Positions 7,566 to 13,740 of a stretch of DNA of 13,742 nt are shown here, piece after piece; position 1 is the stretch's first letter, and the number at the start of each line of letters is the position of its first letter. The notes beneath the pieces were generated by a model that made no database searches, was not told where the DNA came from, and saw only the letters and a program-made list of their open reading frames with translations. This stretch comes from Chromatiales bacterium. GTDB taxonomy: Bacteria > Pseudomonadota > Gammaproteobacteria > UBA6429 > Thiohalophilaceae. The translations under genes and the position numbers were made by a program. Where the stretch lies: contig JALXDW010000382.1 in NCBI GenBank assembly GCA_027070385.1, positions 1 through 13,742 on the forward strand. Reading direction: 5' to 3'.

Positions 7566-7671
7566 TAAGTATATGTGTGTAATACTAATGTCGATTTTTA
7601 TGTGTTCTGCCTATTCCATTTCTAAAGTTAACAGAATATTCTTGCCTTACGATTACTAATGGAGGCATAAA

Positions 7672-8940
7672 ATGAATGCAGAAGTACTAAATATTGATGG
7701 TGAATATGACCAGTCACTGGATCTTACAAATTCGATGAATGGACGTATAATGAAATTTGAAAAAGAATCAGATGTCTACAGGACACTTTTTCGTTCGAAG
7801 AATAAAAATATTATAATTGACATTCCTGAAGAGCTATTTGAATCAAAGAAACTAACACCGCAAAGTATTGTTACTATAAACTCTTTGGATAACAGAAAGG
7901 TAATTCCAGTTGTCAAAGAACTGTCAGTGGTTCATCTTGCCGAACCTATGTTAAAACCTATTGAAGCTATTTCCTATGATGACTTACTTAATCGTCATTT
8001 ATATATTCGGTCTGAAAAAATGTTGGCTACTGCCAAATTTAGACATTATATTAATAAATATGCACGTGAATTTCTTGAAAAAGATGGTTGTATCAATGTT
8101 CAGACACCCATTCTTACTGAGGCTTCCTGTGTCTGCAGCGGTGACCTGTTTGCTTTCCAATATTATGGTAAAACCATAGCTAACCTAATTCAAAGTCCCT
8201 GGATGTACGCTGATGCTATGTCCTCTGCTTTCGACAGGGTTTACACTTTAAATCCATCCTTTAGACGAGAGAAAGAAGCATCTTCTACTCATCTTGTAGA
8301 AATATGGCAAATGCAAGTAGACATTACCTGGGCTACTAATTCTGATGTAATGCTTATGGAAGAAGGACTTCTAAAATATATTGCTAAGAAGCTTAAGGAG
8401 AATCATTTGGATCTTTATGAGCTTGGTGATTTATCATATTCACATCTCGATGATGTTCTTAAAACATTTAAAAAAGTCACATATCAAGAGACAGTCGATA
8501 TTATCAATAGTAACGGGTTGTCTATGGAGTATGGTTCTGACTATACACATAAGCAACAAGATTTATTAGCAAAACAATTTGATCGTCCTTTTTTTATCAC
8601 AAACTTTCCGCAAAAAATAAAGAATTTCTGGTTCCCTGTTTATAAAGATAATCCTGATTTAACTCCATCTAATGATTTATTTGCACATACTGGTCATGGT
8701 GAATTAATTGGTGGTGGGGAACGAGTTTCTGATGCTGAACAGCTAGAAAAAAATCTTAAATTCTTTAATCATGATGAAGATGAATTTAAATGGTTTCTAG
8801 AAATAAGAAAATACGGTTGTACACCTCATGCTGGTTTTTCAATAGGATTTGATAGATTAGTATCATTTATGATGGGGGTTGACAATATTATCGAAGCCTC
8901 AATCTTTCCTAGAATACCTCATGGACCTATTAAACCTTAA
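7672..8940 (+). CDS. Asparaginyl-tRNA-synthetase-like ATP-dependent ligase
   Basis: A 422-residue class II synthetase-fold protein. Motif 1 lies near KFRHYINKYAREFLEKDGC (122-140). Motif 2 is VYTLNPSFRREKEASSTHLVEIW (190-212), with the ATP-binding Arg198 and Glu200. DLFAHTGHGELIGGGER (335-351) and KWFLEIRKYGCTPHAGFSIGFDRL (373-396), with motif 3 Arg395, are very like AsnRS. The N-terminal 100 residues look like a shortened, degenerate OB-fold, and the whole is about 45 residues shorter than E. coli AsnRS (466). The RHL of motif 2 is THL and the usual NIRD near the end is NIIE. Genuine AsnRS genes rarely sit in such clusters; a free-standing amide or adenylate-forming ligase, comparable in principle to AsnA, is more likely. 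A strong GGAGG (7661-7665) precedes the ATG by six bases. Confidence 0.8.
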   Translation: MNAEVLNIDGEYDQSLDLTNSMNGRIMKFEKESDVYRTLFRSKNKNIIIDIPEELFESKKLTPQSIVTINSLDNRKVIPVVKELSVVHLAEPMLKPIEAISYDDLLNRHLYIRSEKMLATAKFRHYINKYAREFLEKDGCINVQTPILTEASCVCSGDLFAFQYYGKTIANLIQSPWMYADAMSSAFDRVYTLNPSFRREKEASSTHLVEIWQMQVDITWATNSDVMLMEEGLLKYIAKKLKENHLDLYELGDLSYSHLDDVLKTFKKVTYQETVDIINSNGLSMEYGSDYTHKQQDLLAKQFDRPFFITNFPQKIKNFWFPVYKDNPDLTPSNDLFAHTGHGELIGGGERVSDAEQLEKNLKFFNHDEDEFKWFLEIRKYGCTPHAGFSIGFDRLVSFMMGVDNIIEASIFPRIPHGPIKP

Positions 8941-8962
8941 TTTAATAATAATGGAGAAAATA

Positions 8963-9970
8963 ATGAAAATTAATATTCAAATGCCTCAAACCTTAGATAG
9001 TAGTAATATAGTCTCGATTGATGATATGAAAAACTATTATGACTCAGCTACAGAATTTATAAAACCAATTGCACTTAGAGCTTTCAGAGATTCAGATGAA
9101 CTATCATTCTCTAAAATTCAACACATTCTTTATCATTACAACACAAATGATATGGAACGCATCGTTGACCCTACCTCATTAAGAGGAGTTGCAGAACGTG
9201 CAGTAAGGAATTTTATCTTTTCTATTCAAGAAGACTACTATGTTCCTTATTTGAAAGAAATTAATGGTCAATTTTCAATAGAAAAAGCAATTAACGTTCT
9301 AAAAGAAGAGGCTCTTAGTCATAGAATCAACTCGCATCCACTATTCAAAGTTATGGATGCAGGCTTATCAAAAGATGAAATTCGTATATTTCTAGATAAC
9401 TACTACGTTAATAATCGTCTCTTTCACTTACATTTAGCGACATTAAGTCTAACAACGCCTTTAGTTAAACGTAATGATCTTTTTGCAAATCTTTATGATG
9501 AATTAGGATGTGATGATGTTGACAATGCTCACCCCACTCTTTTTCTAAAAAATTATGACTTTATTGGTTTATCTGACTCAATCGAACCATCGTCAGGAAC
9601 TTTACATTTGTTAAACACTAAAATTGGCTTAACTCATCTTTCCAGTGATTTTAGAAAAGGATTTGGTGGTCTTGGGTTTATTGAAATTTCTATGCCTGTT
9701 CAAATGAAGTCCATTCTAAAAGGGCTTACTAATAGCGGTATGTCTACTAGTCAAACAACTTTCTGGGATCTTCATATTTCAATTGATGAACGACATGGAG
9801 AGTCCTGGTTTCATGAGATGCGCGAACTCATTAATTCAGTAGATGATTACAAAATTATTCTCGATTCAGGTATAAGGTTGCTTAACGCAAGAGCCTCTCT
9901 TTATGATGACATCTATACTGCAATCAATCTTCTTAGACAGAACTCAACAAATAATGTTGTTGTTTCATAA
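8963..9970 (+). CDS. Haem-oxygenase-like di-iron oxidase (HDO)
   Basis: A 335-residue protein of the iron-containing redox enzyme / HDO superfamily (relatives include SznF, BesC and UndA), which use di-iron and O2 for N-oxygenation, C-C cleavage or desaturation of small amino-acid-like substrates. All six expected ligands can be read: Glu115 and His125 in KEEALSHRINSHPLF, Glu180 in LYDELG, and His271, Asp275 and His278 in DLHISIDERH (H-x3-D-x2-H). A preceding stretch of about 100 residues is a helical extension. The ATG at 8963 was chosen because GGAG (8953-8956) precedes it by six bases; upstream in-frame starts run into or overlap the ligase gene. It is 22 bases after the ligase, so probably one transcript. 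The superfamily call is strong; the reaction is unknown. Confidence 0.88.
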   Translation: MKINIQMPQTLDSSNIVSIDDMKNYYDSATEFIKPIALRAFRDSDELSFSKIQHILYHYNTNDMERIVDPTSLRGVAERAVRNFIFSIQEDYYVPYLKEINGQFSIEKAINVLKEEALSHRINSHPLFKVMDAGLSKDEIRIFLDNYYVNNRLFHLHLATLSLTTPLVKRNDLFANLYDELGCDDVDNAHPTLFLKNYDFIGLSDSIEPSSGTLHLLNTKIGLTHLSSDFRKGFGGLGFIEISMPVQMKSILKGLTNSGMSTSQTTFWDLHISIDERHGESWFHEMRELINSVDDYKIILDSGIRLLNARASLYDDIYTAINLLRQNSTNNVVVS

Positions 9971-10010
9971 CTATTAGATACATTCTATTAATCCTATAAA
10001 TATCATAATT

Positions 10011-10039
10011 ATACGGGCTGCTAATTTAGCAGCTCGTAT
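10011..10039. other. Strong hairpin between the HDO and MOSC genes
   Basis: ATACGGGCTGCTAA and TTAGCAGCTCGTAT form a near-perfect 14-base-pair stem around a tiny loop, with one G-T wobble. No run of T follows on either strand, so it is not a standard intrinsic terminator. It could protect or process the upstream mRNA end, cause partial termination, or bind a protein. Confidence 0.5.
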
Positions 10040-10061
10040 CTCATTATTGGAAAAATCATAA

Positions 10062-10529
10062 ATGTGTGGAATAATTAAGTCGATTTATATTGCAGATTTA
10101 TCAGCATCCGATATGTACGAAGTCGAATGTGCTCAATTAGAAAAGAATAAAGGAATTGTTGGAGATAGGTATTATAATGGAATTGGTAAATGGTCAGAAA
10201 AGGGACAGAAGCCTGATTTCAATATAACGTTAATCGAAATTGAGAATATTACACAATTCCATTTACAAGGCCTAAATTTAAAACCTGGTAAATTTAGAAG
10301 AAATATTGTTACTCAAGGAATTAGACTAAATGAGTTTGTTGGTAAGACATTTCTTTTAGGTAATGTACTATGTCATGGCATACGCTTATGTGAACCATGT
10401 CTCCATTTAGAAAAGATTACAAATACAAAATTGGCTAAAATCATGGTAAGAAAAGGTGGATTAAGGGCACAAATATTAGCTAATGGTAAGATATTTTGTG
10501 GAGACAGAATTATTTCACTAATTCTATGA
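10062..10529 (+). CDS. MOSC-domain protein
   Basis: A 155-residue protein consisting of a single MOSC domain, the beta-barrel fold found at the C-terminus of eukaryotic molybdenum cofactor sulfurases and in YiiM/YuaD-like bacterial proteins. Seen directly: GIVGDRYYNGIGKW (31-44), FNITLIEIENI (53-63), KPGKFRRNIVTQGIRLNEFVGK (about 74-95) and GIRLCEPCLHLE (106-117), with Cys110 and Cys113; Cys110 is in the position of the conserved MOSC cysteine. Family members bind molybdenum cofactor or are predicted to deliver or abstract sulfur. In this cluster, with Tus/DsrE-like carriers, a sulfur-transfer role is attractive but inferred. The gene follows the HDO after 91 bases containing a hairpin, and its end overlaps the LysR gene tail to tail by 20 bases. 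Confidence 0.88.
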   Translation: MCGIIKSIYIADLSASDMYEVECAQLEKNKGIVGDRYYNGIGKWSEKGQKPDFNITLIEIENITQFHLQGLNLKPGKFRRNIVTQGIRLNEFVGKTFLLGNVLCHGIRLCEPCLHLEKITNTKLAKIMVRKGGLRAQILANGKIFCGDRIISLIL

Positions 10530-11358
10530 GTTTTGCGAGCATAGGATGTATTCTATTTTTTGCATTTGTAATTAAATTAATAGATACTTCCGATTTATCT
10601 TTATCTAATTCATGTGTTAGTACACTATTTGTCAATTGATGTCCCTCTACAGCACTACGTGGTAAAAAAGTAATTCCAATATCTGCAGATACACAGGCAA
10701 AAATTCCATCTAGAGTGCCAAATTCAGATAATTTTACCGGAGAATAGCCTTTTTCACGTAACCACTGTTCAGCAAATGCACGATAAATACACCCTTGTTT
10801 AAAAACGAGTAACTTCTTAATGGTCAATTGTTCGATTGATAAGTGTTTTTTTGAGGTAACAAGGACAATCTCTTCAGTAAATACTGATTGGCTCTGAATT
10901 GATTTTGAATTAATATTTCCGCCAACAAAAGCAGCATCAACCCTGTTATTTAAAGTGGCTTCAATAAGTGAATCGGTTGATCCAGTTTGAATATCTAAGA
11001 TAATATCAGGATAAATATTGTTAAATCTTTTAAGAATACCTGGAAGTCGTATTGCTAGAGTGCTCTCCATTGCCCCTATCCTTAGAAAACCCTTTCCCTG
11101 TGCAGTAGACGAAACAGCTAGAACGGCCTCATCTCTAAGGTTTATAATTCTGTCTGCATAATAGCTCAGAACCTCCCCAGATGATGTTAAAGTTACACCT
11201 CTTGATTCCCGTGTTACAAGCGGGACACCCAGTTCATCTTCTAGTTGTTGTAATCGTGCTGAAACATTAGATTGAACATAATGAAGGTTTTTGGCGGCGT
11301 TTGAAATACTTCCTGCGTCTGACACAGCTTTAAATATTTTTAGAGCTTTTATATCCAT
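10510..11358 (-). CDS. LysR-type transcriptional regulator
   Basis: A protein of about 282 residues with the standard LysR plan: a winged helix-turn-helix at the N-terminus (MDIKALKIFKAVSDAGSISNAAKNLHYVQSNVSARLQQLE, written here in part; about 1-60), a linker helix, then a periplasmic-binding-protein-like effector domain starting near GFLRIGAMES. A later GCIYRAFAEQWL and GIFACVSADIGITFLPRSAV are typical of that domain. The start at 11358 fits the family; an in-frame ATG at 11394 would add twelve residues, and neither has a good Shine-Dalgarno. It is divergent from the glutathione transferase gene, the usual arrangement for a LysR regulator and a target, and convergent with the MOSC gene. It probably controls its neighbours, possibly the whole cluster, with a pathway molecule as co-inducer. 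Confidence 0.92.
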   Translation of the reverse strand: MDIKALKIFKAVSDAGSISNAAKNLHYVQSNVSARLQQLEDELGVPLVTRESRGVTLTSSGEVLSYYADRIINLRDEAVLAVSSTAQGKGFLRIGAMESTLAIRLPGILKRFNNIYPDIILDIQTGSTDSLIEATLNNRVDAAFVGGNINSKSIQSQSVFTEEIVLVTSKKHLSIEQLTIKKLLVFKQGCIYRAFAEQWLREKGYSPVKLSEFGTLDGIFACVSADIGITFLPRSAVEGHQLTNSVLTHELDKDKSEVSINLITNAKNRIHPMLAKLIELVK

Positions 11359-11362
11359 TAAT

Positions 11363-11393
11363 TTAACATCACTATTTATGATACTTAACATCA
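11363..11393. promoter_or_regulatory. Nine-base direct repeats upstream of the LysR start
   Basis: TTAACATCA occurs at 11363-11371 and 11385-11393, a 22-base spacing that puts both copies on one face of DNA. They lie between the LysR start and the candidate promoter of the divergent glutathione transferase gene. They may be an operator for the LysR protein, or may show that an upstream in-frame start is used by duplication; the call is tentative. Confidence 0.3.
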
Positions 11394-11427
11394 TTATTAA
11401 TCGTTATTCATATTAGCATTAATTTTC

Positions 11428-11433
11428 TATAAT
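11428..11433 (+). promoter_or_regulatory. Candidate -10 box of the GST-DsrE transcript
   Basis: A perfect TATAAT lies 35 bases before the glutathione transferase ATG, so transcription would start near 11440. Seventeen bases upstream is only a poor -35 (TATTCA, 11405-11410), which fits activation by the divergently encoded LysR protein. Confidence 0.45.
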
Positions 11434-11467
11434 AAATATAACACTATAAAGATATTTGGAAATTAAT

Positions 11468-12073
11468 ATGAAATTATTTTACTCAACTGCGTCGCCTTAT
11501 TCAAGAAAAGTGAGATTAGCGATTCATTTTAAAAAACTGGAAAATGAAATTGAACAGGTGATTTGCAATCCTTTTGTAGATGATCCTGAAAAATCTCATA
11601 AAAATCCTCTTGGGAAAGTCCCTTCTCTAATTTTTGATGATGGTTCTGTTATTTTTGACAGTCCATTCATTTGTAATTTTTTGGATAAATTAACACCTAC
11701 TAATCAATTATATCCAACAGACATGTCAGAATGGATAACGGTTAAAACAGCAGAAGCTCTTGGGGATGGAATTCTTGATGCAGCGTATAATATTGTTATG
11801 GAGAAAAGGCGACCTAAAGAGATAGTTTTTGAAAAATTAATTGAAATATGGACAACTGAAATAAAACGTTCTTTAGCTTATGCTGAAAAATTTATTCCGA
11901 CCTTAAGTAAAAAGGTTTCACAGGCGCATATTGCCCTATACTCAACTCTAGGATATTTAGACTTTAGATTACCCGAACTTGAGTGGAGATCAAGGGAACT
12001 CAAAGCATTATCAACGTGGTTTGATGAGTTTCAATTGGAACATCCTTTTATAAAAGAAACAAAACCTTATTAA
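11468..12073 (+). CDS. YibF-like glutathione S-transferase
   Basis: A 201-residue soluble protein with an N-terminal thioredoxin-like glutathione-binding domain: LFYSTASPYSRKVRLAIHF (3-21), NPLGKVPSLIFDDGS (46-60) and FDSPFICNFLDKL (63-75), then an all-helical C-terminal domain with EALGDGILDAAYNIV and a late GYLDFRLPELEW. These match the E. coli YibF group closely. Ser9 and Ser12 replace any catalytic cysteine in the active-site loop, as in serine/tyrosine-type enzymes. The ATG at 11468 has GGA seven bases upstream; the longer reading needs a TTG at 11456. It forms a two-gene unit with the following DsrE-family gene (13-base gap) and is divergent from the LysR gene. It could add or remove glutathione on an electrophilic pathway intermediate, or give protection. 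Confidence 0.9.
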   Translation: MKLFYSTASPYSRKVRLAIHFKKLENEIEQVICNPFVDDPEKSHKNPLGKVPSLIFDDGSVIFDSPFICNFLDKLTPTNQLYPTDMSEWITVKTAEALGDGILDAAYNIVMEKRRPKEIVFEKLIEIWTTEIKRSLAYAEKFIPTLSKKVSQAHIALYSTLGYLDFRLPELEWRSRELKALSTWFDEFQLEHPFIKETKPY

Positions 12074-12086
12074 TCAGGAGAACATT

Positions 12087-12446
12087 ATGAACAAACATGC
12101 ATTTATTGTGTATTCAGGTGAAAAAGATATTGGAAAAGTTTTTCATGCTATGATTTATGCCAAACAGGCGAACTCAAGAGGTGACAAAGTTGAATTGTAT
12201 TTTGCTGCTGAGGGTACAGCATTACCAGATATTCTTGCAAAAAAAGAACATTCAATGAATAGCCTTTTTGAAGATGTAAATAACGATGGAATTATAAAAG
12301 GTGCTTGTGAGAATTGTTCTATTGCTTTTAATACTAAAGACAAAGTGGAAAAACACATGGATTTGGTGAAAGGTCCCGAATGTAGCTCAGGTCAAATTGA
12401 TATTTTGGGACTTGAGGATGACGGATACAGAGTATGGATATTTTAA
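12087..12446 (+). CDS. DsrE-family protein
   Basis: A 119-residue soluble protein of the DsrE/DsrF-like fold, from a different branch than the Tus-like triad on the other strand. It opens KHAFIVYSGEKDIGKVFHAMIYAKQANSRGDKVELYFAAEG in pattern (strand, loop, helix, strand) and carries the family hallmark GACENCSIAFNTKD (72-85) with Cys74 and Cys77, plus Cys99, and ends DDGYRVWIF. In this branch the C-x-x-C-like region is where a sulfur atom or disulfide may sit. AGGAG (12077-12081) precedes the ATG by five bases, and it is closely linked to the glutathione transferase. A role in sulfur handling together with the rest of the cluster is inferred; the family call is secure. Confidence 0.85.
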   Translation: MNKHAFIVYSGEKDIGKVFHAMIYAKQANSRGDKVELYFAAEGTALPDILAKKEHSMNSLFEDVNNDGIIKGACENCSIAFNTKDKVEKHMDLVKGPECSSGQIDILGLEDDGYRVWIF

Positions 12447-12536
12447 CAATTTTATTCATAAGCCAGTTAATATTAAACAATATATTTACATCTTAAGTAA
12501 GTAAATTAAAAACATTCAAAGTCTTTTTATGTGTAG

Positions 12537-12571
12537 TAGTTCAGACTTGTTCTGCCTGTCGGATTGAACTA
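12537..12571. other. Hairpin after the DsrE-family gene
   Basis: TAGTTCA (12537-12543) and TGAACTA (12565-12571) can pair around a 21-base loop. GCCTGT inside the loop could instead pair with ACAGGC further downstream (near 12581). There is no T run after it, so its function is unclear. Confidence 0.3.
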
Positions 12572-12601
12572 TTTACCTTAAACAGGCCTTCTATAATTAC
12601 C

Positions 12602-12634
12602 TGCAATAGAAAATCTAATTAATTTTCTATTGCA
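12602..12634. repeat. Perfect 13-base-pair inverted repeat
   Basis: TGCAATAGAAAAT (12602-12614) and ATTTTCTATTGCA (12622-12634) are exact reverse complements separated by a seven-base loop. It lies in the gene-free region about 150 bases after the DsrE-family stop. No T tract follows outside the stem. It may be an RNA structural element, an operator or part of a mobile-element end. Confidence 0.5.
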
Positions 12635-12995
12635 TAACATAAGTTCGTTCATAAAACTCTATATCAGATGATTTTAAGTTTCTGTTCCGAAGTGGTGTTG
12701 TCACATCAACTCATGGTAATGTCAATTCTAATTTCATTACCTCGCAATAATTTGACCTTAACAATATCTAATTAGATCTAGGATTCGAATTGATAATGAG
12801 TATTATTTGTTGATTTGTGAGAATATATAATGATTGATTGCTATATATAATAAACAACATCCAAGTTGTATTTGATATCAAAACCTGGAAAATCCAAGTT
12901 CATAGAAATGTTATTCATTATTTATATTGTTTCCATGTCTTGCATAAGTAGTATCTGAAACTTTCATGTTAATTGATATTTTAACTTTATTAGTT

Positions 12996-13023
12996 AAAAA
13001 AATAGTAGCTCTACTAATTTTTT
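12996..13023. terminator. Bidirectional intrinsic terminator
   Basis: TAGTAG (13003-13008) and CTACTA (13011-13016) form a stem flanked by seven A upstream and six T downstream, giving a symmetric A-tract, hairpin, T-tract. It can work in both directions and separates the cluster from the ribbon-helix-helix gene. The stem is short and weak. Confidence 0.55.
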
Positions 13024-13037
13024 AAAAGATAATTATG

Positions 13038-13066
13038 TTTACGGCTTTATATAATTGATTTATAAT
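13038..13066 (+). promoter_or_regulatory. Sigma-70 promoter of the ribbon-helix-helix gene
   Basis: TTTACG (13038-13043) and a perfect TATAAT (13061-13066) are separated by exactly 17 bases. The -35 matches at four of six positions. Transcription would begin near 13073, about 60 bases before the ATG at 13133. Confidence 0.65.
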
Positions 13067-13067
13067 A

Positions 13068-13080
13068 TCGTTTTCAACGA
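13068..13080. promoter_or_regulatory. Possible autoregulatory operator
   Basis: TCGTT and AACGA form a five-base inverted repeat with a three-base centre exactly over the predicted transcription start. Ribbon-helix-helix repressors often bind short inverted repeats in their own promoters, so self-repression is plausible; the repeat is short and could be chance. Confidence 0.3.
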
Positions 13081-13132
13081 GAATGCTGTAAGAACATAAT
13101 GTTTGAACATTTTATAAAAAAGGACCTTAAAA

Positions 13133-13381
13133 ATGGGAGACAAAAAACGATACTTGCTACGAATAGATGAAGACTTAAAGCTCTATATCGCTCGCAAAGC
13201 AAGATTAAACGATAGAAGTTTAAATCAAGAAATCAACTATAGACTTAGATTGTCTAAAGAGCTTGATGAGAGTTGTTCATCAATAAAAAGAGATAATATC
13301 AATTTGAAAATTACGGATTTTAAAGAAATGATGAAAATGCTATCTGATATTAACTCAGTTCAACTTAGAAATAGTGTTTAA
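13133..13381 (+). CDS. Arc-type ribbon-helix-helix DNA-binding protein
   Basis: An 82-residue protein whose first 45 residues fit the Arc/MetJ ribbon-helix-helix fold: a beta strand KRYLLRIDEDL (5-15), helix A LKLYIARKARLND (15-27), and helix B SLNQEINYRLRLSKEL (29-44). Two such chains would form a dimer that inserts the paired strands into the DNA major groove. The tail (about 50-82) is charged and probably helical. AGGA (13121-13124) lies eight bases before the ATG. It has its own promoter and terminator, so it is likely a separate unit: a phage or plasmid-type repressor, or an orphan antitoxin-like regulator. No toxin gene adjoins it inside the window. Confidence 0.8.
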   Translation: MGDKKRYLLRIDEDLKLYIARKARLNDRSLNQEINYRLRLSKELDESCSSIKRDNINLKITDFKEMMKMLSDINSVQLRNSV

Positions 13382-13396
13382 AAAAACAGATAATTT

Positions 13397-13443
13397 AATT
13401 AATTTCACTGCTAAAATCTCTAGTAGCATTGAAATTAATTTTT
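13397..13443 (+). terminator. Intrinsic terminator after the ribbon-helix-helix gene
   Basis: AATTAATTTCA, a mismatch and TGCTA (13397-13412) pair with TAGCA, a mismatch and TGAAATTAATT in the downstream arm (13424-13440), with a loop of about ten bases, followed by TTTTT (13439-13443). It begins 15 bases after the stop codon. The stem is long but AT-rich. Confidence 0.6.
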
Positions 13444-13488
13444 CGAAATTATAAATATTCAGCTATTATATAAAAAGGATTCACATAT

Positions 13489-13527
13489 ATGTCTTTAAGA
13501 CGTTTATTACTTGTAAAGGACAAATAA
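13489..13527 (+). CDS. Candidate 12-codon leader peptide
   Basis: ATG to TAA encodes MSLRRLLLVKDK. AAGGA (13475-13479) is nine bases upstream. The peptide is rich in leucine (four) and arginine (two, adjacent). Its last codons overlap the left arms of two mutually exclusive hairpins: GGACA (13518-13522) with TGTCC (13535-13539), or AAAGGA (13515-13520) with TCCTTT (13542-13547). A ribosome paused or terminating here would affect which one forms, as in leader-peptide attenuation. No known leader peptide was recognised, and an ORF this short can arise by chance. Confidence 0.35.
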   Translation: MSLRRLLLVKDK

Positions 13528-13566
13528 TTCCACCTGTCCACTCCTTTCAACATGATTCAAACTAAT

Positions 13567-13596
13567 ACCTTTTATAATTTCATAATCATAAAAGGT
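13567..13596 (+). promoter_or_regulatory. Hairpin covering the ribosome site of the second mini-ORF
   Basis: ACCTTTTAT (13567-13575) is the exact reverse complement of ATAAAAGGT (13588-13596). The right arm contains AAAGGT, the Shine-Dalgarno-like sequence for the ATG at 13603. When formed, the stem would block translation of that mini-ORF. Confidence 0.45.
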
Positions 13597-13602
13597 GATA
13601 CC

Positions 13603-13665
13603 ATGTGCACTAATGAGAAAATGATATACTTGCTCTCATTATGGCTTTGCAGTCCTACTTTCTGA
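13603..13665 (+). CDS. Candidate 20-codon leader ORF
   Basis: ATG at 13603 to TGA at 13663 encodes a 20-residue peptide starting MCTNEK, with a hydrophobic middle (MIYLLSLWL) and ending CSPTF. AAGGTG (13592-13597) lies five bases upstream inside a hairpin arm. The ORF runs through the hairpin AATGAGA/TCTCATT (13612-13618, 13634-13640) and the left arm of the next stem (13640-13649), so its translation would unfold both. No homologue was recognised; it could be chance. Confidence 0.35.
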   Translation: MCTNEKMIYLLSLWLCSPTF

Positions 13666-13740
13666 CCAGAAGCAATATCCTCTGATATACAATCTTAAAA
13701 CCCATCTGTTCAGTTACTACAAAGCCATATTTTCAGGAGG
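13640..13740 (+). promoter_or_regulatory. Multibranched leader RNA ending at a strong ribosome binding site
   Basis: TATGGCTTTG (13640-13649) pairs perfectly with CAAAGCCATA (13720-13729), and AGT (13651-13653) with ACT (13716-13718) extends it. Inside lie hairpins CTTTCTG/CAGAAG (near 13658-13672) and ATATC/GATAT (13675-13679, 13684-13688). Five bases after the closing stem is AGGAGG (13735-13740), presumably for a gene starting just past the edge. CCTCTGA (13679-13685) could instead pair with TCAGGAGG (13733-13740) with one bulge and hide that site, so two exclusive structures are possible. It matches no riboswitch class that I recognise. Confidence 0.45.

Larger units (their letters stand above)
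12447..13132. other. 686-base region without a recognisable gene
   Basis: No ORF with a credible ribosome binding site and length was found on either strand. The region holds the hairpins at 12537-12571 and 12602-12634, the palindrome ATCTAATTAGAT (12766-12777), a nine-base direct repeat ATCCAAGTT (12859-12867 and 12892-12900), the terminator at 12996-13023 and the promoter of the next gene. An undetected small RNA is possible; an insertion-sequence remnant could not be recognised. Confidence 0.6.

Noticed and set aside
7188..7568. 126-codon plus-strand ORF across the MFS start and the divergent control region
   Set aside because: Half of it is antisense to the MFS gene, and the rest covers AT-rich promoter DNA; no ribosome site or family resemblance.
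7561..7568. TATCATAA shared by the divergent region, the HDO-MOSC gap and the LysR leader
   Set aside because: An eight-base AT-rich word is expected a few times by chance in a window this size and composition.
8879..8962. Longer N-terminus for the di-iron oxidase
   Set aside because: The extra 28 residues overlap the ligase gene in another frame, while the ATG at 8963 has a well-placed GGAG.
12537..12600. Possible insertion-sequence end or tRNA-like fold
   Set aside because: No transposase, target duplication or recognised terminal repeat was found, and no tRNA cloverleaf could be drawn.
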